Source of the DNA: Coriobacteriia bacterium
Lineage (GTDB): Bacteria; Actinomycetota; Coriobacteriia; Anaerosomatales; Anaerosomataceae
Length of the DNA: 33,340 nucleotides
Direction of reading: 5' to 3'
NCBI GenBank assembly: GCA_016938395.1
Contig: JAFGUS010000186.1
Location: 1-33,340, forward strand
Shown here piece by piece: positions 7,713 through 14,820 of this stretch. Under the pieces are notes generated by a model. It saw nothing but the letters and a program-made list of their open reading frames with translations. It was not told where the DNA came from and searched no databases. The position numbers and the translations under genes are program-made. The first letter of the stretch is position 1, and each line of letters starts with the position of its first letter.

Positions 7713-8357
7713 CTACTCCTCGGTCTCGGCTTCGTCTTCCTTGCCCACCTCGGGCACCTCGGCCATCTCGCCGACCTCCTCCACGACCTCTTCCTCGAGC
7801 GCAGGCGCGGCGACCGATGCGACGACCGTCTCCGGGTCGTCCATCAGCACGACGCCCGCAGGCGCGGGGATGTCACCGACGGTGATGGAGTCACCCACCT
7901 CAAGCGGCGTCACGTCGACGGTGATGTGCTCCGGCAGGTCCTTAGGACGCGCCTCGATGTGCAGCTCGCGCAGGGCGTGCATCATCACGCCGCCGGTGCG
8001 CTCGCCCTCGGCGGAACCCTCGAAGGTGATCGGGATGGTCGTCTGGATGGTCTCGGCCATGTTGACCGCCCAGAAGTCGATGTGCTGCAGCGTACCCTTG
8101 GTCTCGTGGCGCTTGACCTCCTTGATGATCACGTCAACGGCCTTGGCGTGACCCTCGATCTTGAGGTCGATGAGCGACGAGCCTACGGACGCCGAATGGA
8201 GCAGGCGCTCGAAGTCGTGGCGGCTGACGGCGAGCGAGAGGGGCTCGAAGTCGGGACCGTACACGACCGCCGGCACGAGACCTTCGCCCGCGAGGCGATG
8301 GCTCGACTTACCGACGGTGGTGCGGATATCCGCCTTCAGTTCGATGACTTGGGACAT
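7713..8357 (-). CDS. rplY: 50S ribosomal protein L25, Ctc form
   Basis: A 214-residue L25/TL5/Ctc protein that binds 5S rRNA. The N-terminal L25 domain (about 1-95) contains ELKADIRTTVGKSSHRLAGEG and VPAVVYGP. A C-terminal TL5-type beta domain (about 96-185) contains HIDFWAV and IPITFEGSAEGERTGGVM. An acidic tail (EEEVVEEVGEM onward, ending EDEAETEE) closes it. The start at 8357 has an excellent AAAGGAGG site; a longer in-frame reading upstream lacks support. In Bacillus, Ctc is a general-stress form of L25. Here it sits between prs and pth in the same order. No separate promoter is evident in the 55-base gap after prs, so it is probably transcribed from upstream. Confidence 0.94.
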   Translation of the reverse strand: MSQVIELKADIRTTVGKSSHRLAGEGLVPAVVYGPDFEPLSLAVSRHDFERLLHSASVGSSLIDLKIEGHAKAVDVIIKEVKRHETKGTLQHIDFWAVNMAETIQTTIPITFEGSAEGERTGGVMMHALRELHIEARPKDLPEHITVDVTPLEVGDSITVGDIPAPAGVVLMDDPETVVASVAAPALEEEVVEEVGEMAEVPEVGKEDEAETEE

Positions 8358-8412
8358 GGTGCGGTAGCCTCCTTTGTTGTGAGACGGTGCCTGCGCGCCG
8401 CCTGCGAGCGCC

Positions 8413-9378
8413 TCAGAGCTGGAAATCGGGGTCGAACAGCTCCGAGACGGATTCGTCGTTGTACACGTTCTGTATGGCGCGCGCAAACAGCGGCGCAACC
8501 GAGAGTACCCGTATCTTACCGTGCTGGCGCTCTTCGGGCACCGGCAGGGTGTTGGTGATCACGACTTCCTCGAGCGGCGCACCGTCCAGACGCTCGAACG
8601 CGGGCGGCGAGAAGATGCCGTGCGTGGCCGCCACCCAGACCCTGGAAGCACCCTTCTGCAGGAGCGCGCGCGCCCCCTCGGTGACGGAGCCGGCGGTGTC
8701 GATCATGTCGTCGGCGAGGATGCAGTTCTTGCCGTCGACCTCACCGATGACGTGCGTGATCTCGGCCACGTTGTGCTCGGGGCGCCCCTTGTGCAGTATG
8801 GCGAGACTCGCTCCGAGCATGTCGGCCATCTTCTTGGCGGCCTTCACGCGACCGACGTCCGGCGAGACGATCACCATGTTCTCGAGCTTCAGCCCCTCGA
8901 AGTAGTCGGCCAGGATCGGCAGCGCCGTCAGGTGGTTCACGGGCTGGTTGAAGAAGCCCTGGATCTGGCCCTGGTGCAGGTCCATCGTGATCACGCGCTC
9001 GACACCCGCCGTGGTGAGCAGGTCGGCGACGAGCTTGGCTGTGATCGGCTCGCGCGCTGCCGACTTCTTGTCCTGGCGCGCGTAGCCGTAGTGCGGGATG
9101 ACCGCCGTGATGCAGCGCGCGCTCGCACGCTTGGCCGCGTCGATCATGATGAGCAACTCCATGATGGCCGAGTTGACCGGCTGGCAGATCGACTGCACGA
9201 GGAAGATGTCCGCACCGCGCACGCTCTCGAGATAGCGCACATAGATCTCGCCGTTGGCGAACTTGGAGATCTTGATGTTGCCGAGCTCCACGCCGAGGTG
9301 CCGCGCGATATCCTCGGACAGCTCGCGGTTGTGCGTTCCCGCGAACACCATCATGCGCTTGGCCGGTGTGTGGATCAT
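8413..9378 (-). CDS. prs: Ribose-phosphate pyrophosphokinase (PRPP synthase)
   Basis: A 321-residue class I PRPP synthase. It makes phosphoribosyl pyrophosphate from ribose 5-phosphate and ATP for purine, pyrimidine, histidine and NAD synthesis. Visible motifs are FANGEIYVRY near residue 40, the flexible-loop region YGYARQDKK, the divalent-cation and ATP site VITMDLHQGQIQGFF, VVSPDVGRVKAAKK, and the PRPP-binding loop DDMIDTAGSVTEGA. The ATG at 9378 lies 16 bases after the glmU stop, with GGGAG overlapping that stop. The glmU-prs pair is typical of Gram-positive genomes and probably a single transcript. Nothing unusual was seen. Confidence 0.96.
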   Translation of the reverse strand: MIHTPAKRMMVFAGTHNRELSEDIARHLGVELGNIKISKFANGEIYVRYLESVRGADIFLVQSICQPVNSAIMELLIMIDAAKRASARCITAVIPHYGYARQDKKSAAREPITAKLVADLLTTAGVERVITMDLHQGQIQGFFNQPVNHLTALPILADYFEGLKLENMVIVSPDVGRVKAAKKMADMLGASLAILHKGRPEHNVAEITHVIGEVDGKNCILADDMIDTAGSVTEGARALLQKGASRVWVAATHGIFSPPAFERLDGAPLEEVVITNTLPVPEERQHGKIRVLSVAPLFARAIQNVYNDESVSELFDPDFQL

Positions 9379-9394
9379 AGTCTCAATCGCTCCC

Positions 9395-10777
9395 TCAGTC
9401 GTCCCCTGCTTCGGCGCGCCTGCGCGCCGCCCACCCGTCGACGATGCGCTGCTCGGCCCGCTCCACGGCAAGCGCGTCGGCCGGCACGTCGTGCGAGATT
9501 GCGCTCCCCGCACCCGTCACGGCGCCCTGACCGACCTCGACCGGCGCCACGAGCATCGTGTCGGACCCGATGAACGCCCCGTCGCCGATGACGGTCCGGT
9601 GCTTGCGCACGCCGTCGTAGTTACAGGTTATCGTACCCGCGCCGACATTGACCCCCACACCGACCTCGGCATCGCCTATGTACGAGAGGTGCGGGACCTT
9701 CGATGCCTCGCCGATACGCGAGTTCTTGATCTCGACACTCGTCCCGGCCTTGGAGCCTGCCGCCATTTCGGTACCCGGCCGCAAGTACGCGCGCGGGCCC
9801 ACGCTCACGCGGTCTGCGAGGAATGATCCGGTCACGATGGACGAGTCGATCACGCAGGCAGCACCCACGACCGAATCGGTCACGCGGGAGTCCGGCCCGA
9901 TGACGCAGCCCTCACCCACGCGGGTCGAGCCCGCGAGGAACGTCATCGGCTCGAGTACGGTGTCGCGCGCGATCTCCACGTGTGGGCCGATCCACACGAG
10001 ACCCGGATCGGTCATCGTCACACCCGCAAGCATGTGGCGTTCGTTGATGCGCCGCTGAAGGATCGCGGCCGCCTCGGCCAGCTGGACCCGACTGTTGACG
10101 CCGAGTGCTTCTGCGGGGTCAGCCGCCTCGACCGCGACCACTGGCAGACCTTCGTCGCGGAACAGGCCGACCATGTCGGTGAGGTAGTACTCCCCCTGCG
10201 CATTCTCGTTGCGCACGCGATGCAGATGCGCGAAGAGCGTGCGGGCATCGAAGCAGTACGTGCTGGTGTTGACCTCGTCGATGCCGCGCTGCCCCGGTTC
10301 CAGATCCTTGTCCTCGACGATCGCCGCAAGCGACGCGTCAGCGGCGCGGACGATGCGGCCGTAGCCGGTGGGATCGGCCAGACGCGCCGTGAGGACCGAG
10401 CATGCGGCGCCGACCTCTTCGCGCGCAGTGATGAGCGCCTCGAGGGTCTCCGCCGTGAGCAGCGGGCAGTCGCCGGCAAGCACGAGGAGCGAGCCGCCCG
10501 CCTCGCCGAGCGCGTCTTCGGCACACATCACGGCGTGACCGGTGCCGAGCTGCTGCTCCTGGCGGGCGAACGTCACACCGGCATCGGCGAGCAGGGCTTC
10601 CACCGTCTCGGCACCGTGACCGGTGACGACCACGATGCGCTCTGAGCCCGCCGCTCGCGCGGCGTCCACCACGAAGGAGACGATCGGCACGCCGAGGATG
10701 CGGTGGGCGACTTTGGGAAGCGATGATTTCATGCGGGTTCCCTCGCCGGCGGCGAGGATGAGGGCCGTCGTGCTCAT
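9395..10777 (-). CDS. glmU: Bifunctional GlmU: GlcN-1-P acetyltransferase / GlcNAc-1-P uridyltransferase
   Basis: A 460-residue cytoplasmic enzyme that makes UDP-GlcNAc for peptidoglycan. The N-terminal pyrophosphorylase domain (1-230) has LILAAGEGTRMKSSLPK, the nucleotide-binding signature, then GTGHAVMCA and GDCPLL. The C-terminal left-handed beta-helix (about 250-450) shows hexapeptide repeats and the acetyltransferase active-site stretch from GTSVEIKNS through GAGTITCNYDG. The start at 10777 was chosen because the Rossmann strand begins at once (MSTTALILAAG) and GGG lies close upstream; in-frame GTGs lie four to eight codons earlier. The tRNA-Gln gene ends 43 bases upstream on the same strand with no terminator between, so both may share one transcript. 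Confidence 0.96.
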   Translation of the reverse strand: MSTTALILAAGEGTRMKSSLPKVAHRILGVPIVSFVVDAARAAGSERIVVVTGHGAETVEALLADAGVTFARQEQQLGTGHAVMCAEDALGEAGGSLLVLAGDCPLLTAETLEALITAREEVGAACSVLTARLADPTGYGRIVRAADASLAAIVEDKDLEPGQRGIDEVNTSTYCFDARTLFAHLHRVRNENAQGEYYLTDMVGLFRDEGLPVVAVEAADPAEALGVNSRVQLAEAAAILQRRINERHMLAGVTMTDPGLVWIGPHVEIARDTVLEPMTFLAGSTRVGEGCVIGPDSRVTDSVVGAACVIDSSIVTGSFLADRVSVGPRAYLRPGTEMAAGSKAGTSVEIKNSRIGEASKVPHLSYIGDAEVGVGVNVGAGTITCNYDGVRKHRTVIGDGAFIGSDTMLVAPVEVGQGAVTGAGSAISHDVPADALAVERAEQRIVDGWAARRRAEAGDD

Positions 10778-10820
10778 CGGCACCCTTTCGGTTCGGGACA
10801 CGGCTCCCGTCTGTTGTTCG

Positions 10821-10895
10821 TGGCTGGGGCGGTAGGATTCGAACCTACGGATGGCGGATCCAAAGTCCGCTGCCTTACCGCTTGGCTACGCCCCA
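10821..10895 (-). tRNA. tRNA-Gln (UUG)
   Basis: A 75-base cloverleaf on the minus strand with encoded CCA. The acceptor TGGGGCG (10895-10889) pairs with CGCCCCA. The D-arm contains AGCGGTAAGGC. The anticodon stem GCGGA/TCCGC encloses loop CTTTGGA with anticodon TTG. The T-arm has the GGTTCGAATCC core. Discriminator G precedes CCA. The UUG anticodon reads CAA/CAG glutamine codons. It lies between spoVG and glmU, a place where Bacillus has no tRNA. Confidence 0.97.
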
Positions 10896-10942
10896 ACGCG
10901 TGCGCCGCGGACACGTGAGGCACCCGCGTGACGAGCGCAGGG

Positions 10943-10951
10943 AGTATACCA
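10943..10951 (-). promoter_or_regulatory. Extended -10 promoter of tRNA-Gln
   Basis: On the minus strand TGGTATACT (10951-10943) is an extended -10 element (TGn plus a 5-of-6 match to TATAAT). Transcription would begin near 10936, about 40 bases before the tRNA 5' end. No convincing -35 hexamer is visible, which is acceptable for extended -10 promoters. It may also drive glmU-prs-rplY-pth. Confidence 0.5.
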
Positions 10952-11050
10952 TAGCAGCGGCGCCGAACGGCCTGTTGCCGGCGCGCAGCCAGGACCGGCG
11001 AGGTCAGGCGAGACGAGGGGCCGGGGTCTCGGATGGCGAGCGCCTCGGGC

Positions 11051-11344
11051 TCAGGTTGCGAGCGCCTCCGCGGCCTTGGCGAAAGCGTCCAGACCGCCCT
11101 CGGCCTCGAACTCGGCGAGCACGGCCTCCTGGATGGTCTGGCGCGCATCCGAGTTGATCGGATGACAGATGTCGCGGAACTCGCCACTCGGCAGCTTGCG
11201 TGAGGGCATCGCCACGAACACACCCTTGTCGCCGTTGACGACACGCAGGTCGTGGATCACGAACTCGTCGTCGATGACGATGCTCGCTATCGCGCAGACC
11301 TTGTTCATAGCCACCGGCCGCAGCGTCACTTTCGTGATGTCCAT
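11051..11344 (-). CDS. spoVG: SpoVG family RNA/DNA-binding regulator
   Basis: A 97-residue SpoVG, close to the usual 84-100 residues. The family core is clear: MDITKVTLRPV at the start, AIASIVIDDEFVIHDLRVV, then FVAMPSRKLPSGEFRDICHPI and the helix SDARQTIQEAVLAEF. SpoVG proteins bind RNA or DNA and tune cell division, envelope and, in endospore formers, septation. No spore genes are seen here, so a general regulatory role is likelier. The start at 11344 is preceded by GGGGG seven bases upstream. That Shine-Dalgarno overlaps the arm of a possible leader hairpin (CCCGGG at 11354-11359 and 11391-11396). A tRNA lies between it and glmU. Confidence 0.96.
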   Translation of the reverse strand: MDITKVTLRPVAMNKVCAIASIVIDDEFVIHDLRVVNGDKGVFVAMPSRKLPSGEFRDICHPINSDARQTIQEAVLAEFEAEGGLDAFAKAAEALAT

Positions 11345-11353
11345 AAGTCGACC

Positions 11354-11396
11354 CCCGGGACGCTCGTGTCTTCGAGTGGTTACTTCGACGCCCGGG
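11354..11396 (-). promoter_or_regulatory. spoVG leader hairpin overlapping the ribosome site
   Basis: CCCGGG occurs at 11391-11396 and again at 11354-11359 in the spoVG leader, and each can pair with the other, with further CG pairs just inside. On the transcript the downstream arm includes the first G residues of the GGGGG ribosome site, so the hairpin could limit translation. CCCGGG is self-complementary, so chance occurrence is quite possible in this GC-rich DNA. Confidence 0.3.
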
Positions 11397-11436
11397 AGCG
11401 CTTCCCTGCCACGCAGATTGCCGACAGCGCTCTTGC

Positions 11437-12312
11437 TCAGCGCCCGCCTTCGACGACGCACCCGTGGGCTGCGGAGCGCGTGGCGACCGACCAGTACCCT
11501 GCGGCGCGCGCCCTGCCGGCGAGAGCGGCGGCGGCGCCGTCATCGGCGCAGATCCCGAAGACGGTGGACCCGCTCCCCGCAACCGCCGCGCCGAGGACGC
11601 CGGAGGCGCCCGTCACCAGCGCGAGAGCCTCCCCGACCTGCGGAACGAGTTCGATCGAGGCGTGCGTCATGGTGTTGTGCAGAGCAGCCGCAACGCCGTC
11701 CACATCAGCGGCGGCCAGCGCGTCGAGCAGCGGCGCAGGATACGGCCCCATCGGCACCGGGCTTCGATCGAACGCGACGTAGGCCGCTACGGTGGATACC
11801 GGCGGTGGGGGCTTCACGAGGACGATCGCCGCATCGAGGGGTCGCAGGCGGCGCTTGAGCACATCGCCGCGCCCGGTGTAAAGCGCGGCACCACCCTCGA
11901 GGAAGAACGGCACATCGGCACCGAGCGAGCGGGCCACCTCCACCACCGCTGCGTCCGTTCGCGGGATGCCCCACCACTCGGCAAACCCACACACGACGCC
12001 TGCCGCATCCGTGCTCGCCCCGCCCAGGCCCGCTCCTGCGGGGATCGACTTGTCGATGCATATGGACACGTCGAGCGGTCGGCCGAACCGCTCGGCCATG
12101 GCCGTCGCGGCCCGGTATGCAAGGTTCTCCCCCGGCGGGAGTCCTAGGTCGGGGGCGCACGAGAACGAGGGGCTACCCGGCGTGAGCGTGATGACGTCCG
12201 AGAGCTCGAGCGACTGAAAGACCGTCACGAGCTCGTGATATCCGTCCGGTCGTGTGGGACCGATGGCGAGATGAAGGTTGACCTTGGCGGGAGCGCGGAT
12301 AACGAGCGTCAT
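11437..12312 (-). CDS. ispE: 4-(cytidine 5'-diphospho)-2-C-methyl-D-erythritol kinase
   Basis: A 291-residue GHMP kinase of the non-mevalonate isoprenoid pathway, phosphorylating CDP-ME at the 2-hydroxyl with ATP. Diagnostic motifs are APAKVNLHLAIGPTRPDGYHEL at the N-terminus (substrate and catalytic Lys/His region), the ATP-binding loop IPAGAGLGGASTDAAGV (about residues 91-107), SLGADVPFFLEGGAAL, and the C-terminal GASGVLGAAVAGSGSTVFGI. It is of normal length. A G-rich stretch precedes the ATG, but spacing is long. It sits between veg and spoVG as in Bacillus, where purR and yabJ intervene before spoVG; here nothing does (92-base gap). Confidence 0.96.
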   Translation of the reverse strand: MTLVIRAPAKVNLHLAIGPTRPDGYHELVTVFQSLELSDVITLTPGSPSFSCAPDLGLPPGENLAYRAATAMAERFGRPLDVSICIDKSIPAGAGLGGASTDAAGVVCGFAEWWGIPRTDAAVVEVARSLGADVPFFLEGGAALYTGRGDVLKRRLRPLDAAIVLVKPPPPVSTVAAYVAFDRSPVPMGPYPAPLLDALAAADVDGVAAALHNTMTHASIELVPQVGEALALVTGASGVLGAAVAGSGSTVFGICADDGAAAALAGRARAAGYWSVATRSAAHGCVVEGGR

Positions 12313-12390
12313 CGGTCACACCACCCCCTGAACGCGACACGCGGGGCACGTGGCCCCGCGTCGGTCACTCCTGCCGCGATCCAAGCCCGA

Positions 12391-12672
12391 TCAGTTGAGC
12401 CAGGGGAAGACACACTCGCCTGTCTCACAGTCGGTCAGCTCCACGGTACCCGTGAGGATATCCACGTAGCTGTACGAGACACGCGCGGTCCGACCGCGCT
12501 TCTCGTCGATCTTGAGCACGAAGAGGCTCGGATGAGTCTGCTCGAGTACGCCTTCGCGCTCCAGGACCTTGGAACGTCCCATGTTGGCCTTGAGGCGCAT
12601 CCGCGAGCCCATCATGGTCTCGAGATCGCTTCTGATACGTCCCACGACTTGCATCTGGTTCATGGTATCCAT
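12391..12672 (-). CDS. veg: Veg family protein
   Basis: A 93-residue Veg homologue, recognised by VVGRIRSDLETMMGSRMRLKANMGRSKVLEREGVLEQ and the later THPSLFVLKIDEKRG and RVSYSYVDILTGTVEL segments. Veg is a small Sm-like protein linked in Bacillus subtilis to biofilm gene control and spore outgrowth. Most homologues end near VEL; this one has about 15 extra residues with two cysteines (CETGECVFPW). The start at 12672 has a perfect GAGGAGG site seven bases upstream. A near-consensus promoter sits immediately upstream, as in Bacillus, so it is probably strongly and independently transcribed. The gene lies between ksgA and ispE, as in Bacillus. Confidence 0.95.
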   Translation of the reverse strand: MDTMNQMQVVGRIRSDLETMMGSRMRLKANMGRSKVLEREGVLEQTHPSLFVLKIDEKRGRTARVSYSYVDILTGTVELTDCETGECVFPWLN

Positions 12673-12696
12673 AGACCAACCTCCTCGAAGCGACTC

Positions 12697-12725
12697 ATTA
12701 TACAGAAGAATCTGCCAATCCTCAA
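12697..12725 (-). promoter_or_regulatory. Strong sigma-A-type promoter of veg
   Basis: On the minus strand TTGAGG (12725-12720) is followed by exactly 17 bases and a perfect TATAAT (12702-12697). Transcription would begin near 12690, giving a leader of about 18 bases that just contains the GAGGAGG ribosome site. It lies in the 63-base gap between ksgA and veg. It is the best housekeeping promoter in the window. Confidence 0.85.
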
Positions 12726-12735
12726 TGTCGGCTGG

Positions 12736-13602
12736 TCAGAGGGCCTGTCGGGCGTCGTACACGGTGCCGAGGCGCACATACTCATCAATCGTCAGATCCT
12801 CCGCCCGACGCCCTCCCTGGATGCCGGCCTCCTCAAGAATGGACGACACCTCTGACGCGGGCACTGCAAGCCCCGAGGTGAGCGCGTTGCGCAGCGTCTT
12901 GCGGCGCTGCGAGAACGCCGCATCCGCCACGCGCGCAGCGGTGGCTAGCACACGCGAGTCCTCCACCCGGTGGATCCGCTCGAGCCGGATCACCGCCGAA
13001 TCGACCCGAGGCGGCGGGAGGAAGCAGGTCCGCGCCACCGCGAAGCGCCCCGCACATCGTGCGCGCAGCCCGAGTTTGACGGTGTAGGACCCGTACGCCT
13101 TGCTGCCCGGGGACGCCGCCATGCGATCGGCCACCTCCGCCTGCACCATCACGGTCGCTCGCGCAAGATGCGGCATCTCCTCGAAGAGCCGGAGCACCAC
13201 GGTCGCGGCCACGCCGTAGGGCAGGTTCGCTACGAGCAGTCGCGGTCGGCCGGCCGGTGTCACAAGCACCGCAGGCGGCACGGTCACGGCGTCGGCGTGT
13301 ACGATCGTGAGCGAACGGGACGGCTCGTCGCGCAGCTCCTCGAGGACGGGCAGCAGCCGATCGTCATACTCGACGGCCACAACGGCGGCCCCCGCCGCCA
13401 GCAGCGCATCAGTGAGCGTCCCGATGCCGGGTCCGATCTCGAGGACGGCTTCGCCCGGCTCGATGGATGCCGCAGCCACGATCCGCCCAACGACGTTGTC
13501 GTCGACGAGGAAGTGCTGCCCGAGCGCCTTACGGGTGTAGAGCCCGTGACGCTCGAGGACGGCGATGGTGGCCGAAGGGCTGGCCAGCCGCGAGTGGGGC
13601 AC
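12736..13602 (-). CDS. ksgA: 16S rRNA (adenine1518/1519-N6) dimethyltransferase
   Basis: A 288-residue KsgA/RsmA that dimethylates two adjacent adenines in the 3' hairpin of 16S rRNA. Visible motifs: KALGQHFLVDDNVVGRIV (AdoMet entrance), EIGPGIGTLTDALL (motif I), VEYDDRL (motif II), the catalytic NLPY in LLVANLPYGVA, and FLPPPRVDSAVIRL. The C-terminal helical domain contains FSQRRKTLRNAL. The open frame extends upstream into the preceding gene. I place the start at a GTG at 13602 because GGAGG lies seven bases before it and it fits the family N-terminus. It follows the yabE-like gene by 16 bases; the ribonuclease M5 gene usually found between them in Firmicutes is absent. Confidence 0.95.
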   Translation of the reverse strand: MPHSRLASPSATIAVLERHGLYTRKALGQHFLVDDNVVGRIVAAASIEPGEAVLEIGPGIGTLTDALLAAGAAVVAVEYDDRLLPVLEELRDEPSRSLTIVHADAVTVPPAVLVTPAGRPRLLVANLPYGVAATVVLRLFEEMPHLARATVMVQAEVADRMAASPGSKAYGSYTVKLGLRARCAGRFAVARTCFLPPPRVDSAVIRLERIHRVEDSRVLATAARVADAAFSQRRKTLRNALTSGLAVPASEVSSILEEAGIQGGRRAEDLTIDEYVRLGTVYDARQAL

Positions 13603-13618
13603 CGCGTGGCCTCCGGCG

Positions 13619-14698
13619 CTAGTCGATGATGGTGATCGTGACGTTGCGACGACCCCAGGCAAGTGCCGCGGACCTCGCGACACTCGGCCCGCCTGCCCAG
13701 TAGCACACGTCGATCTTGTCACCCTTGATCGCGCCGCCAATGTCGGCGGCGACAGCGTAGCCGTATCCCGGCACGTAGAGCTTGGTGCCGAGCTTGATGA
13801 CGGTCGGGTCGACCGCGACGATGCCCCAGCCCTCGGGGATACGGTATGCCGAGATCCTCCGTTCGATGACGGTGAGTCCGCCACATCCGGGATCCCACGG
13901 AGTGTAGGCCGTTGCCGTGACCCGCATCGTCGTGCCGCTCTCAGGCGCAGCGGCGCTGGCCACTGCACCACCCTGCACGGTCTTGGTGAGCGCACGCGTG
14001 ACCGGCTTCGGCGGCTCCTTCGTACCCACCGCGACGATCGCGTTCACCGGTGCGACCGTGACCTCCTCGGCACGCACGATACGCCGGGTCTCCATCTCAC
14101 CCACGACGAGCACCTCGTAGATGCGGATGGCCGCGCCGTCCGCACCCTCACGAACCGTCCGCTTCTGTCCCTTCAGGAGCGATCCATCCTCCCGCTCTTC
14201 GGTCTCGAACGGCAGGACGACCTCCTCTTTCACGACGCGGACGAACACATCGGTGGCCGTGATAGTCATGTTCTCGCTGAGCGGCGCGTCAACCGCGGGA
14301 GACACGTGAAGCCCGAGTGAGGGATCGAGTCCGGCGGAGACGAGCGCGTCGGCCACGGTGGAGCCGATCACACGAAGCTCGACAGGCGTCCCGTTGCAGT
14401 CGAGTGTCACAGAAATCGCCTGGCGCACGACGATCTCGGTGCCGTCGGTGATCGGGGTTTCGGGAAGGGGGCTGACGAGGTCGCCCTCGGCCAGCACGAT
14501 GTTGACCTCTTCCAGGACCTGGGAGACGGTCTCCGCTTCGGTGGTGTAGTAGAGGCTCTCGCCGTCGATAACGACGGTGACACCCTTCTTGGCCCATACG
14601 AATCCGGATACGACCAGGGGTACGACGATGGCTGCGATGACGAGAACGGCGATATGCGGAGTCTTCAGGAGGCGGGCCGGATTCACCGGCGTACGCAT
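13619..14698 (-). CDS. yabE: YabE-like cell-wall protein: DUF348, G5 and 3D domains
   Basis: A 359-residue exported or membrane-anchored wall enzyme. A short basic N-terminus and one hydrophobic segment (about 14-35, ending SGFVWAKKG) precede two DUF348 repeats (VTVVIDGESLYYTTEAETVSQ near 40; ISVTLDCNGTPVELRV near 95). A G5 domain follows (about 155-225, FETEEREDGSLLKGQKRTVREG), then a C-terminal 3D domain (about 258-359). The 3D domain shows TATAYTPWDPGCGG, GIVAVDPTVIKLGT and DIGGAIKGDKIDV; its aspartates correspond to those of MltA-like lytic transglycosylases. YabE/RpfB-like proteins cut peptidoglycan glycan strands. GAAGGGG lies five bases before the ATG. Its place before ksgA is as in Bacillus. 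Confidence 0.93.
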   Translation of the reverse strand: MRTPVNPARLLKTPHIAVLVIAAIVVPLVVSGFVWAKKGVTVVIDGESLYYTTEAETVSQVLEEVNIVLAEGDLVSPLPETPITDGTEIVVRQAISVTLDCNGTPVELRVIGSTVADALVSAGLDPSLGLHVSPAVDAPLSENMTITATDVFVRVVKEEVVLPFETEEREDGSLLKGQKRTVREGADGAAIRIYEVLVVGEMETRRIVRAEEVTVAPVNAIVAVGTKEPPKPVTRALTKTVQGGAVASAAAPESGTTMRVTATAYTPWDPGCGGLTVIERRISAYRIPEGWGIVAVDPTVIKLGTKLYVPGYGYAVAADIGGAIKGDKIDVCYWAGGPSVARSAALAWGRRNVTITIID

Positions 14699-14744
14699 AC
14701 ATCCCCTTCGACCGGCTACGGTGCTGTCAGCGAACGACTATCGG

Positions 14745-14773
14745 AGTATAGCCGAACCGAATCTGAGCGACTA
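14745..14773 (-). promoter_or_regulatory. Candidate promoter of the yabE-like gene
   Basis: Minus-strand TATACT (14750-14745) lies 17 bases after TAGTCG (14773-14768). It would start transcription near 14738, giving a leader of about 40 bases. The -10 matches at 5 of 6 positions, but the -35 is poor. It lies in the gap after the iron-sulfur flavoprotein gene. Confidence 0.45.
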
Positions 14774-14820
14774 TGCAGAACGGGTTGGAAACGATGAGCG
14801 GTCGACGCTCCTGCGTGACG

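Noticed and set aside
7512..9573. Two long plus-strand frames opposite rplY and prs
   Set aside because: They are shadows of conserved genes, rich in His/Arg/Asp, with no motifs.
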